Of a stretch of DNA of 64,000 bases, positions 53,871 through 61,937 are shown piece after piece (the first letter of the stretch is position 1; each line of letters starts with the position of its first letter). Origin of the DNA: Mesorhizobium terrae (lineage in GTDB: Bacteria > Pseudomonadota > Alphaproteobacteria > Rhizobiales > Rhizobiaceae). A program made the position numbers and the translations under genes. The DNA lies in NCBI RefSeq assembly GCF_008727715.1, contig NZ_CP044218.1, forward strand, positions 1,860,001-1,924,000, in the 5' to 3' direction. The notes under the pieces were generated by a model that saw only the letters and a program-made list of their open reading frames with translations, was not told the DNA's origin and made no database searches.

Positions 53871-55525
53871 AGCCGGCCTCGCATTTCAACATCGATGGAA
53901 CGTTCGCGCCGATCATCGCCACCACGGCTGTCACTCGCGCCGGGACGTGCGCTTTCGTAGCCGTAGGAGAGTGTCATCTGCAGTGAGGCGAACCAGGCGA
54001 GGATACCGGCGATCGCCGTGTCGCCGTGTCGATCGAGCCCGTCCTCACCCTTGTGGCGATGATCATCCGGCACCTTGATGATGCCATTCACGTACTGCAG
54101 CGCCTGGTGATCGCGGATGACATCCTCGTCAGCCGGGATCGTCACGGTGAGGTCGCCGAAGGCCTCGACATAACGCGGTGAGTTTTCACGATACCATTCG
54201 GCCGAGAGCTTCACCTCGACGATGCACTCGCCCCAGCGCTGCGCCGCAACTTCAGCCAGGTAGCCGCCATTGCCGGTCGCATCGAGCGCACCGCCAGAAA
54301 GGCGCGGCAGGTTATCGCCGACATAAAAGAGGATATCGCGTTGCGCTTCGTAGGGAACGTTGCGCAGCTCCAGGACGAGGCGGCAGCGGCGCACCGTGTC
54401 CTGGCCGATCTCATCGGCCTTCAGTGCCGAGACGTCGCCACTGCGGGCGAAGTCCATGCCGAAGACATGGGCGCGGTCAGGATCGAGTTTGTCCAGGATC
54501 GGCTTAAGTTTCTCCCGGCAGAGGTCGCGGATCACGGCTTCGCGCATACTCTTGTCGAGCGACTTGAAGCTGTCTGGCAGCTGAACCCGCACCACGGGAA
54601 CGGTCGGATCCTTCACCCGCTCGATGACGACACGGGTCAGCGCAGCGCCCTGGGCATCGGCAGGTATCGCGTCCAGCTCCTGTTGCATCTGGGCTTCGCG
54701 CGCACCGTAGGAACCTCGGATCAGCTGCTCCCATTTCGCCTGGGCTTCGATGCTGAAGGTCCAGCCGCGTGTCAGGCAGACACGTTGATAGAGGCCGTTG
54801 TCGACGGCGGCCTGGAACGGGATGTGATGGATCTTGAACGGGTTCTTGCCGGCTCGCGCTTCCCGGATCAGCTCGTTGAAGGCGTTCAGCACACCGTTGT
54901 GCGTCGAGATCACGCGAACCTTGCCGCCCCAGATCAGCAGTGCGTTGACGGCATCGATGACGGCCCGCACGTCGCGGTGATAGGCCGCCTCGTCGATCAC
55001 GACGATGCCCTGCAAGCCGCGAATGTTGGCAGGGTTCGACGACAGCGCCTCGACACGGTAGCCCGAGGCGAAGCGCACGCGATACGCGGAAATGTATTTG
55101 GTCGAGCCGTCTGCCTGCTCGTCCTCGAACATGAAGTCCTCGATGGCGACCAGTTCCTTCGCGACGATCTTGGCGAAGTGGGCGACATAGCCGATGAACT
55201 CGCGGCCCTTGTCTTTGGTGTCGCCGATGTAAAAGACGTTGTCGCCACCTTCACCGCGCTTGCTGGCAGAGATGATGGTGTCGTCGAGCGCCTCGGCATA
55301 GGTGATGCCCGTGCGGCGGCCCTTCTCCGCAACTTTCAGGTCGGAGCGATCTTCCAACCACTCCTTCTGATGCAGCATCAGGATGCCATCGGCCAGCGGA
55401 TCGTGGTCGGCCGGCAGCTCGGACCCGCGTGGCAACTCGACGGGAAGCTGCTCGGGATCGCGAGAGAGGACGGGCTTGGCCGCGTCCTCTCCTCTCACGA
55501 AGTCTCTGGCTGCCGCCACCGTCAT
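53867..55525 (-). CDS. Terminase large subunit (Mu gp28)
   Basis: A 552-residue DNA-packaging motor. The ATPase has a Walker A-like EKGRRTGITYAEAL (about 67-80) and Walker B IVVIDEAAYH, with NVFYIGDTKDKGREF between them. The C-terminal RNase-H-like nuclease has VFGMDFARSGD and DATGNGGYLAEVA. It packages by headful cutting in Mu-like phages. It overlaps DUF3486 upstream and portal downstream. Confidence 0.93.
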   Translation of the reverse strand: MTVAAARDFVRGEDAAKPVLSRDPEQLPVELPRGSELPADHDPLADGILMLHQKEWLEDRSDLKVAEKGRRTGITYAEALDDTIISASKRGEGGDNVFYIGDTKDKGREFIGYVAHFAKIVAKELVAIEDFMFEDEQADGSTKYISAYRVRFASGYRVEALSSNPANIRGLQGIVVIDEAAYHRDVRAVIDAVNALLIWGGKVRVISTHNGVLNAFNELIREARAGKNPFKIHHIPFQAAVDNGLYQRVCLTRGWTFSIEAQAKWEQLIRGSYGAREAQMQQELDAIPADAQGAALTRVVIERVKDPTVPVVRVQLPDSFKSLDKSMREAVIRDLCREKLKPILDKLDPDRAHVFGMDFARSGDVSALKADEIGQDTVRRCRLVLELRNVPYEAQRDILFYVGDNLPRLSGGALDATGNGGYLAEVAAQRWGECIVEVKLSAEWYRENSPRYVEAFGDLTVTIPADEDVIRDHQALQYVNGIIKVPDDHRHKGEDGLDRHGDTAIAGILAWFASLQMTLSYGYESARPGASDSRGGDDRRERSIDVEMRGRL

Positions 55526-56112
55526 GATCGCAACCCCAGAACCTGTTTTCGGATCTCGGCGGCACGCTCCTGCGACAGGCCCGCCACCTTGGCGACGGTT
55601 TCGACCGTCTCTTCGACCTTGTCGGCGAATTCTTTTTCCACCTTGAGGCGACGGGCGGTGGAAATGCCTTCCGCCTGGGCGGCAGCTCGCAACGCGTTGG
55701 CGAGGCTCATTGCCTCCTTCGGCAGGATGTTCTTGGAGCCTCGGCTGGCAATGATGTTCGTCACCAGGGATTTGATCGCCATCGCACCCATTCGGGCAAG
55801 ATCGTCCTCACCCTCGGCATCGAAGCGCGACGCGATCGCTTTGGTCATTTCCCGAGCCTGCTCGATCTCGGCGGCGAACACGGCAAGACGCATCGAATAG
55901 CGATTGAAGGCCTGGAACGACGGAATGCTGAACTCCAGTTCGCCATGATACTCGGCCTGCAGAGCTTCGAGCTTGGTGTAAAACTCCTGGTAGATGTCGG
56001 TTTGGGTGCGATCGCTGTTCTGAAGTTCCTGGGCGGCCCATGCGACAACGCCCTCGCACTCGCGAGGCAGAAGCTGAATATTCGACAGGCGTCCGCGACC
56101 GCGTGCCATCAT
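55522..56112 (-). CDS. DUF3486 protein (Mu gp27, small terminase)
   Basis: A 196-residue protein with GRGRLSNIQLLPRECEGVVAW at the start and YSMRLAVFAAEIEQAREMTKA in the middle, characteristic of DUF3486, which occupies the small-terminase position before gp28. Met1 and Met2 (56112, 56109) are both possible starts. Largely helical. Confidence 0.9.
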   Translation of the reverse strand: MMARGRGRLSNIQLLPRECEGVVAWAAQELQNSDRTQTDIYQEFYTKLEALQAEYHGELEFSIPSFQAFNRYSMRLAVFAAEIEQAREMTKAIASRFDAEGEDDLARMGAMAIKSLVTNIIASRGSKNILPKEAMSLANALRAAAQAEGISTARRLKVEKEFADKVEETVETVAKVAGLSQERAAEIRKQVLGLRS

Positions 56113-56426
56113 CAGATCTCCGGCTTGAGTGGGCGCTTCACACCTTCGATCGCGATCTCACGGCGCAAGTGACGCCGCCCGAGTTCGGTCAGGGTCGCGC
56201 CCATCACCGTTCCGGCAGCAGTCGCGATGACCGCGCCCAACTCCTCGAGATACTTCAGCTCGCCGTGTACCCAAGCGCGTGGCCGGCGAATGCCGAAGGG
56301 TACCAGGCGCACTTCGATGACGTCTGAAGGGAGTGTTTCGTCCGTTTCCTCGGCCAGCATTTTCAGCATCGCGAGCCGAGCGCTCTCGCGAAAAATCCGG
56401 TCGGCAGCTTCTCGATCGAAGGTCAT
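56112..56426 (-). CDS. VpaChn25_0724-family phage protein
   Basis: A 104-residue winged-helix-like protein. RIFRESARLAMLKMLAEE and PFGIRRPRAWVHGELKYLEELGAV and LTELGRRHLRREIAIEGVKRP are typical of this Mu-like-phage family (Mu gp26 position). The function is unknown, and DNA binding is plausible. Coupled by ATGA to the preceding gene. Confidence 0.8.
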   Translation of the reverse strand: MTFDREAADRIFRESARLAMLKMLAEETDETLPSDVIEVRLVPFGIRRPRAWVHGELKYLEELGAVIATAAGTVMGATLTELGRRHLRREIAIEGVKRPLKPEI

Positions 56427-56785
56427 TTCTTTGCCTGCTCCAAAATGAGTTCCTGCCAACGATCGGCGATGGCGGAGACCGGGTCGAGTTTAGTAGCCAG
56501 GTTGTCGATACGACCGTTGAGCTTCTCCAGGGCGATCTCCATTCGGTGCGCTTGTTCGCGATCAGGCAGGTGCCTGAGTTCGCCCTCTAACGCCTGGACG
56601 CGCCGCTCCAGATCGGAGACGGTCTCTCCCACTTCTTTCACGCCCTTGCTGACGGCTTCCTTGTGCGCGGTAAGGTCGGCGGCAACTGCCTTCTCACCAG
56701 ACGTAAACCAGCCATAGACAATGCTCAGGAGCGCGATGACGCTGAGGGTCAACGAGATCCACGGGGCAAGTACTTCCGGCGTCAA
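56423..56785 (-). CDS. DUF2730-type membrane-anchored coiled-coil protein
   Basis: A ~120-residue protein. One N-terminal transmembrane helix (APWISLTLSVIALLSIVYGW) is followed by a coiled coil with VSDLERRVQALEGELRHL. It fits DUF2730 of Mu-like phages (gp25 position) and is i-spanin-like in topology. TTG at 56785 overlaps the TraR-gene stop (TTGA) and is the best start; the longer frame upstream is antisense-like filler. Confidence 0.72.
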   Translation of the reverse strand: MTPEVLAPWISLTLSVIALLSIVYGWFTSGEKAVAADLTAHKEAVSKGVKEVGETVSDLERRVQALEGELRHLPDREQAHRMEIALEKLNGRIDNLATKLDPVSAIADRWQELILEQAKK

Positions 56786-57006
56786 TTGCGCCTCCGCTTG
56801 AAACGTTCGAGACGCTGCTGGCAGGCCAAGCAGCGCTTTGCTGATGGAAGTGCCTGGCGGCGCTCGGGCTCGATCTCTTCGTGGCACACCACGCACGTTG
56901 ACGAGCCATGACCGGCAAGAGCAGCCTGGGCCGCGCGGATGCCGGTTTCGCGTTCCTGCTCGGTGCGCAGATCGGCCAGTTCAAAGGCGAAGTTTCCGAG
57001 CTTCAC
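56782..57006 (-). CDS. TraR/DksA-type C4 zinc-finger protein
   Basis: A 74-residue protein. STCVVCHEEIEPERRQALP and KRCLACQQRLERF give four Cys as in the TraR/DksA zinc finger. Such proteins bind the RNA polymerase secondary channel, and in phages they may shift transcription to late genes. The start is GTG at 57006, overlapping the holin stop (GTGA). Confidence 0.85.
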   Translation of the reverse strand: MKLGNFAFELADLRTEQERETGIRAAQAALAGHGSSTCVVCHEEIEPERRQALPSAKRCLACQQRLERFKRRRN

Positions 57007-57533
57007 TGCGGACGCCCCAGCCACTTGGTCATGGTGTCCTTCAGCGTGTGCCCGCCCATGTAGAAGCCGGCGAAGGTGGCGGTCAGCCAGAAGAGCGTGT
57101 CGAACGGCAGCTGTGTCGCCATCGTGGAGCCGGCGCCAGCGTCGACGGTCGGCACCACCACGAAACGGAACAACCAGAGAAAGCCGAGAAACCACATCCA
57201 GGCCGGCCGCCATGCCCACATCCAGGTCGGCTCACCGACCTTGTCCATCTCGGCCTTCTGCAGGGCGATCGCCTGCGCCTGCTGGACGTTCCATTGCACG
57301 AGGATGTCCGGCGCCTGACCTTCGACCTCCTTGACGGCCGCGTCGATCTTCTCGGCCGGCTGGTCCGGGATCTGCGCTGGGGGAACGCCGAGCTTCTCGG
57401 CGACCGTGTCGATGACGATGCCGCCGACCTCGGCCGCGCCATCGCCCAGGAAGCGTTCCAGCAGCGACTTGACGAGCGGCGCGCCGACCCGCGTTGCCGC
57501 CTCGATCAGGATGGTGCCGATGACGGGGTCCAT
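57003..57533 (-). CDS. Holin, 3-TM GTA type
   Basis: A 176-residue protein. The N-terminus is amphipathic (SLLERFLGDGAAEVGGI) and the C-terminal half holds about two to three membrane helices (AWMWFLGFLWLFRFVVVPTV and LFWLTATFAGFYMGGH), as in GTA_holin_3TM. It would form lesions releasing endolysin. ATG at 57533 or GTG at 57536 is the start, overlapping the endolysin stop. Confidence 0.83.
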   Translation of the reverse strand: MDPVIGTILIEAATRVGAPLVKSLLERFLGDGAAEVGGIVIDTVAEKLGVPPAQIPDQPAEKIDAAVKEVEGQAPDILVQWNVQQAQAIALQKAEMDKVGEPTWMWAWRPAWMWFLGFLWLFRFVVVPTVDAGAGSTMATQLPFDTLFWLTATFAGFYMGGHTLKDTMTKWLGRPQ

Positions 57534-58285
57534 CACAGCACCCCCATGGCGTCGGCCTCGGCGGCATAGGCGGCGGCGCGCTGGCGATGGATCACACTAC
57601 GGCTGATGAGGACAATCGCTACGATCGCGCCAGCCACCAGCAGGCCGCCAATCACCCAGCCCGCCAGCTGCTCGGCATGGTGCGGATTGACCAGCACGTC
57701 GCCACCGCCACCGGCGGTGGCAGCCCCTGCGGTTCCGCCGCTGGTCCGGGCCGTCTTCGCGATCCTGGTTGCCGCCTGCTGTTCATCGGCGAGCTTGGCT
57801 TTGACGGTCGTGGCCGGCGCCGCATGGGCGAGCGCCCAGGCCACGCCCTTGGCTTCAATGGCGGCGATGCGAGCACCCCAACCGCGCCCGAACGTGCTCC
57901 AGATCTTGAGCGACTGAACGAAACCCAGCCGCTTCGCACACAACCGCTTCACGGTCTGATGTGCGGGTCCGCCGACCGATGCCCTAAGCCAGGATTTTGC
58001 GCGGCCCGGCCCCGAGTTTACAGCCGCGTCGAAGGTGGCGAGATCCACGCCCGCCTCCAGCGTGTCACCATTGACCGCCTGCCAAAAATCCTGGCGGTAG
58101 ATCTTGGCGACGTTCTCGGTGGAGATGTTGCGCAGCTGCGTCTTGTTGGCGCTGGGGAAGTAGCGCCGGTAGGTGGCGAGCGTTATCCCCTTCATGGTGG
58201 CGCCGCCCGGATCCTTCGGATGATCCGACCAGCCGCCCTCATAGGCGAGCGTCACCTTCAAGCTCGCTTGGAAATTCTCGCGCAT
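57533..58285 (-). CDS. Endolysin, glycoside hydrolase family 108 type, with C-terminal TM helix
   Basis: A 250-residue muramidase. VTLAYEGGWSDHPKDPGGAT holds the catalytic Glu (about residue 16) in the GH108 motif, followed by KGITLATYRRYFP and a peptidoglycan-binding region with DFWQAVNGDTLEAGVD. A linker and a C-terminal hydrophobic helix (GWVIGGLLVAGAIVAIVLI) end the protein, so it is probably tail-anchored, which is uncommon. ATG at 58285 follows GGAG. It lies just after mor and before holin. Confidence 0.9.
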   Translation of the reverse strand: MRENFQASLKVTLAYEGGWSDHPKDPGGATMKGITLATYRRYFPSANKTQLRNISTENVAKIYRQDFWQAVNGDTLEAGVDLATFDAAVNSGPGRAKSWLRASVGGPAHQTVKRLCAKRLGFVQSLKIWSTFGRGWGARIAAIEAKGVAWALAHAAPATTVKAKLADEQQAATRIAKTARTSGGTAGAATAGGGGDVLVNPHHAEQLAGWVIGGLLVAGAIVAIVLISRSVIHRQRAAAYAAEADAMGVL

Positions 58286-58365
58286 CGACACCGCTCCGGC
58301 TGCAGGAAAGGCCGGGCGATCAGCCGGCCAAGATGCCTGCAGAATGCGTGTGGTCGCGCGCGCGT

Positions 58366-58386
58366 ATCATGCCCGCATCGGCGGGC
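58366..58386 (-). repeat. Phage palindrome copy 3 (after mor)
   Basis: ATCAT then GCCCGC-ATCG-GCGGGC, 4 bp past the mor stop. It shares the ATCATGCCCGC start and palindromic design with copies 1 and 2 but has a different loop. Confidence 0.7.
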
Positions 58387-58390
58387 GGGA

Positions 58391-58762
58391 TCAGTCGTCG
58401 AACAGGAAAAGCTGGCGCGGATCCGCTGATCCTTTGATGGGGCGGAAACCCATCCTGCGGAACATCTTGTCGATGCCCGTTTCGGTCAGCCCGAGCTTGC
58501 GGGCGATTTCGGCATTCGACATTCCAGCGGCGCGATAGTGGCGCGCCCGAGCCTCTCGCGCAAGAGGCACCCGCAGATAGGACCGGCCATAGCGGCCGGC
58601 GAGCTGGTCGACCGCGACACGGCCGAGGATGGGGAGCAGCTGGTTTTCGCGGTCGGTCGAGGGGATGAACAACCGCGTACCGCCGAACGCCTCGGCCAGC
58701 GCCAGGAAGGCTGGCTCGCCTAGCAAGTTCTGCAACTCGGCCGAGAGACGGTCGTCACTCAT
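58391..58762 (-). CDS. Mor-family middle-operon transcription activator
   Basis: A 123-residue activator. LLPILGRVAVDQLAGRYGRS is in the dimerisation half and the C-terminal helix-turn-helix is MSNAEIARKLGLTETGIDKM. In Mu, Mor turns on the middle promoter. Here it sits before the lysis genes and presumably drives lysis and late genes. Length is close to Mu Mor (129). Confidence 0.88.
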   Translation of the reverse strand: MSDDRLSAELQNLLGEPAFLALAEAFGGTRLFIPSTDRENQLLPILGRVAVDQLAGRYGRSYLRVPLAREARARHYRAAGMSNAEIARKLGLTETGIDKMFRRMGFRPIKGSADPRQLFLFDD

Positions 58763-58836
58763 GCCGGCCTCGCCAGGGGATAGTGACCCGAGTCCAGCGT
58801 TGTGTTAGCGTCCGCACCTCTGTGGGGGTGTGTAGT

Positions 58837-59154
58837 ATGAAGCTCAGGTATTTCGGTTGCTGCGTATTGACCCTGGTGGTCACCGAAGCGCGCGCTGCCG
58901 CCAGCTACGAAGTGGTCAGCAATGTTGGATCGGTTCTGGCTGCAGAAGAATTCTGTGGCTTGAACTACGACCAACCGGCAATCGCCGCGTACATCGAGAA
59001 GAATGTGCCCGCTGACGATATGACCTTTGCCTCCAGCCTGAACATGCAGGTCATTGGCGTTAAAGCCTTTCAGAAAGAGATGTCCGCCTCGCAAAAAACG
59101 GCACACTGCACGCAGATTGCCCGCGTCGCGAAGAGCTACGGCTTCACGAAGTAG
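58837..59154 (+). CDS. Small secreted protein, candidate phage moron
   Basis: A 105-residue protein on the strand opposite to all phage genes. A Sec-type signal peptide (MKLRYFGCCVLTLVVTEARA, cleavage likely near Ala20) is followed by ~85 residues with AAEEFCGLNYDQPAIAAYI and KTAHCTQIARVAKSYGF. The two Cys could form a disulfide in the periplasm. It resembles small secreted proteins of Rhizobiales of unknown function. The ATG at 58837 is preferred over 58783 because it starts the signal peptide. It is probably expressed from the prophage. Confidence 0.78.
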   Translation: MKLRYFGCCVLTLVVTEARAAASYEVVSNVGSVLAAEEFCGLNYDQPAIAAYIEKNVPADDMTFASSLNMQVIGVKAFQKEMSASQKTAHCTQIARVAKSYGFTK

Positions 59155-59169
59155 GCGCGCCAGGGCCAT

Positions 59170-59409
59170 TCAGTTGGCCTCCAGCTGAACGCCACGCACC
59201 ACCTTGGTCAGCGACAGCCCGTTTTCGCCATGCCATGTGAGGCAGACGGTCAGGGTGCCGTCGCGACGGCGTTGCACGGTGCAGTGTTCTGTCAGGCGCC
59301 AGGTACCGCTGGCCTCGCCAGCATCGACCAGCGCGGCCAGCTCGACGGCGGCAAACTGCTCGATGACTTCGAACGACACTGGGATCCTGCGGCTACGGCG
59401 ATCGCTCAT
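59170..59409 (-). CDS. Small phage protein, 79 aa
   Basis: MSDRRSRRIPVSFEVIEQFA ... TKVVRGVQLEAN. It is soluble, of mixed charge, and has LTVCLTWHGENGL in the middle. I recognise no family. Its ATG overlaps the gemA stop (ATGA, 59406-59409), so it belongs to the early operon. Confidence 0.65.
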   Translation of the reverse strand: MSDRRSRRIPVSFEVIEQFAAVELAALVDAGEASGTWRLTEHCTVQRRRDGTLTVCLTWHGENGLSLTKVVRGVQLEAN

Positions 59410-60035
59410 TGCGCCTTCACCTCGCGGATCTGCTTGCCAAGCGCGTTCATCACGACGGGCCAATCCTCACTCACCATCTGGTCGAGAGGCTTCGCAAGCT
59501 GTGCGACGATGCTGCGGAAGTCCCTGCCGCGCTCTCTCATGGGGCCGGCCTTGAACAGGATCTGCCATTGTGCGAGCGCGACCTGCGCGCCCGGCAGTCG
59601 CTGCCAATGCGCCGCCTCGAAGGTGACGGCCCAATCGACGCCGGCCTCACGCGTCATCCAGGCTTTCAGGGCTTCGATAGCCTTGGCGGCATCGCCGGCA
59701 TCGTGGAGGAAACGCACATGCGACAGGCCCGTTTGCCGCTCGACAAAGGCGATCAATGCCCGATCGTCGTTGTTCGTCACGATGCCGAGGTTCCAGGCCG
59801 CGATCCACAGCGCCTGCAGTTTGGCCGCATACTTGCCTTCAAGGCGCTTTCGAGAACCCACCGAAGCGGGTTTGAAGCCGCCGCGCCGCAGCTCCTGAAC
59901 AACGTTGTTCTGCTCGACCGACGACATGTCCCGCAACGAGCGTTTGCCCGTCACGCGTTCATAGACGTCGCGGATCGTATCGTCATCGAGACCAAGCTGT
60001 TTCTTGGCAACGTGGATTGCTGCGGTGGCGCTCAT
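59406..60035 (-). CDS. GemA (Mu gp16-like, DUF1018) regulatory protein
   Basis: A 209-residue protein. IHVAKKQLGLDDDTIRDVYE, SVEQNNVVQELRRGGFKPAS and the C-terminal MVSEDWPVVMNALGKQIRE match the GemA/DUF1018 family. Mu GemA alters host gene expression and DNA supercoiling. The start at 60035 overlaps the previous gene's stop and is preferred over 60119. Confidence 0.88.
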   Translation of the reverse strand: MSATAAIHVAKKQLGLDDDTIRDVYERVTGKRSLRDMSSVEQNNVVQELRRGGFKPASVGSRKRLEGKYAAKLQALWIAAWNLGIVTNNDDRALIAFVERQTGLSHVRFLHDAGDAAKAIEALKAWMTREAGVDWAVTFEAAHWQRLPGAQVALAQWQILFKAGPMRERGRDFRSIVAQLAKPLDQMVSEDWPVVMNALGKQIREVKAQ

Positions 60036-60241
60036 GACAGCGCCCTCTCGATGTCGATCGCGAGGCCCGTCAGATTGACCTTCGCCGCGATGGCGCTGCC
60101 CCCGTGTTCGCTTGGGCAACCATGGTGGTAAACACAGGCGACGCGTTCGCCACCGGGCTCGGTGATGATGTCAGAACCGGCCAGGCGGTACTTAATCGCC
60201 TCCGCAAGCGCGGTTTCGATTTTGCGGATCATCGTGCTCAT
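60032..60241 (-). CDS. Small phage protein, 69 aa
   Basis: Begins MSTMIRKIETALAEAIKYRL; later VACVYHHGCPSEHGGSAIAA. No family recognised. Overlaps by ATGA on both sides (60238-60241 and 60032-60035), a sign of a real early-operon gene. Confidence 0.65.
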   Translation of the reverse strand: MSTMIRKIETALAEAIKYRLAGSDIITEPGGERVACVYHHGCPSEHGGSAIAAKVNLTGLAIDIERALS

Positions 60242-60918
60242 CGCACACCGCCGATCTGCAAGGGCGCCTCTGAACCGCTGACGCCATGTGCGAGCGTGAC
60301 ACTCTCTCCAGCTCGCCATCCTGCCGATCGGGCAGCATGGTGCCGCAGCGGCGCGGATCTCTGATTGACCGTTTGCGTTTCGGGGTGGCGTTCCATGAGC
60401 GCGATTTCGGCCTGCTCTCTAGCTTCGCCGTCAACAACGGTGGCGAATATCTCGAACAGCCGATATCGCAGGCGAATGACCATGCCGTCGGTGAAGTCGG
60501 CCACGGCATCACGCCTGGACTTCAGGCCACGTCGACGGCGGTAAAAAGTCGTCGTCTTGAACTCGCGCACCGCACGATTGACGGCACCTTCTGCTACTTG
60601 GCGCAGGTAGACGGCAATCTCCGGCCCAGGGGCATGACCGAGAAACTGGACCTCGGAACGACCGTTGACGCTCACGATGACGTGCGCCGTATTGGTGCAA
60701 TAGGCGATCACCGGCCAAAGCTTTGCCTTGATCGAGCGGCCACGGTCGCTGACCGAAGACTGTTCATCCATAACGATGTCGGCCTCGGAAACACCATGGT
60801 CGCGCATGAGCTGCGCGGCTTTCTCGGCAGCGGCGAGCGCCTCAGCTTCAGTGCAGCCGCGCGCGGCCGTCTTGTCGCGAAGGGCCCGGATACGGTCGCG
60901 GATTTTTTGGCTGGTCAT
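60238..60918 (-). CDS. DUF2786 domain protein
   Basis: A 226-residue protein. The N-terminal RIRALRDKTAARGCTEAEAL and AAEKAAQLMRDHGVSEADI is the DUF2786 motif, and a C-terminal DUF7168-like region includes YCTNTAHVIVSVNG. It occurs in Mu-like and other phages, and its role is unknown. It follows an unassigned gene by 3 bp. Confidence 0.82.
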   Translation of the reverse strand: MTSQKIRDRIRALRDKTAARGCTEAEALAAAEKAAQLMRDHGVSEADIVMDEQSSVSDRGRSIKAKLWPVIAYCTNTAHVIVSVNGRSEVQFLGHAPGPEIAVYLRQVAEGAVNRAVREFKTTTFYRRRRGLKSRRDAVADFTDGMVIRLRYRLFEIFATVVDGEAREQAEIALMERHPETQTVNQRSAPLRHHAARSAGWRAGESVTLAHGVSGSEAPLQIGGVR

Positions 60919-60921
60919 TGC

Positions 60922-61263
60922 TCAAACCTCCCTGGCTACGACCGGCGCCGGGCCGGAGCCCTGGAGATTGATGGGATCGTCAGAGGCGGCGAGCCGTCGC
61001 CTGGCGGCGGCCTGCCAGTTGCGCAGAAGGCCTTGAGGCTCCTGGGTGTAGGTCGCTTCGATACCTGCCAACCTTAGCCGGCTGGTATCGCCATCCCAGG
61101 AGAAACGGCCACCTTCTTCGGCGACGAGCTGCTCGACTAGTTTAAGGACGTCGACGTAGTAGGCACGCAACTCCTCGTACTCCATGCGCAGGCCGCCAGT
61201 TTTCGGCATCAGCGCGTCGATCCTGGCGATGATGCGGTGAAGGTTTTCGTGCCAGAGGGTCAT
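60922..61263 (-). CDS. Unassigned early phage protein, 113 aa
   Basis: MTLWHENLHRIIARIDALMP and later YEELRAYYVDVLKLVEQLV suggest a helical protein; RFSWDGDTSRLRLAGIEATY follows. No family recognised. ATG at 61263 has GAGGG 9 nt upstream; GTG at 61278 is the alternative and would overlap the DUF3164 stop. Confidence 0.65.
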   Translation of the reverse strand: MTLWHENLHRIIARIDALMPKTGGLRMEYEELRAYYVDVLKLVEQLVAEEGGRFSWDGDTSRLRLAGIEATYTQEPQGLLRNWQAAARRRLAASDDPINLQGSGPAPVVAREV

Positions 61264-61274
61264 GGTCGTTGCCC

Positions 61275-61937
61275 TCACGCTTTGGCGAGATCGATGGTGA
61301 CGGCGCGCCAGTCGTCGTCATGGGCGTCGCGCTCGTAGCAGCGCACATAGGTCTTGGAACTGACGACACGCATCGCATCGCGGATCGCGGTCATTGCCCT
61401 GACCCAGCGCTCGTCCTCGATGTCGTGCCGAAGGAGAGCGAAGATCTCGGAGCGGTTTATCTGGCCGCTCTTGTCGACGTTGAAGGCTCGGGTGACGATG
61501 GCACGGATTTCGGAACGGCTCTCGGCCGTCCATTCCAGCAGACACTCGTCGATTAGGCCTTTGGCGACCTGCAGCTGCGGCCCGAAGTCGATGTAGTCCT
61601 GCACCTGGACGATGATCTTCATGAGCCCGTCAAAGGTCATGAAGGTCTTGTTTCCCTTCGCGCCGCCAACCTTGCCGCCGTATTCCTGGGCGAGCAATCC
61701 TTCATAGGATTGCAGATCGTCAAAGGTGTGCTGCTTGAAACGGGCGACCTGGGCGGACAAATCCCGCGCGTAGCCGATCACCTTGCGCACGGTTTCATCC
61801 TGCAGTTTGTCGGCGGGCTTGACGTTTTCGAGGGGCACCAGGTTGCCCTTGGCATCGTGGAGATACTGCTTGTCGCCAACCAGGACGGTGCCGTTCGCGA
61901 TAGAGTTTTCAAGTACGCTGAGTTGCATGTTCTTCAT
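61275..61937 (-). CDS. DUF3164 protein (Mu-like early gene)
   Basis: A 220-residue protein with YLHDAKGNLVPLENVKPADK, MKIIVQVQDYIDFGPQLQVA and FNVDKSGQINRSEIFALLRH, the DUF3164 signature found in Mu-type early regions (sometimes misnamed sulfate transporter). Biochemical role unknown. Start 61937 or 61928 (MQLSVLEN), the second being better spaced from AAAGG. Confidence 0.87.
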   Translation of the reverse strand: MKNMQLSVLENSIANGTVLVGDKQYLHDAKGNLVPLENVKPADKLQDETVRKVIGYARDLSAQVARFKQHTFDDLQSYEGLLAQEYGGKVGGAKGNKTFMTFDGLMKIIVQVQDYIDFGPQLQVAKGLIDECLLEWTAESRSEIRAIVTRAFNVDKSGQINRSEIFALLRHDIEDERWVRAMTAIRDAMRVVSSKTYVRCYERDAHDDDWRAVTIDLAKA

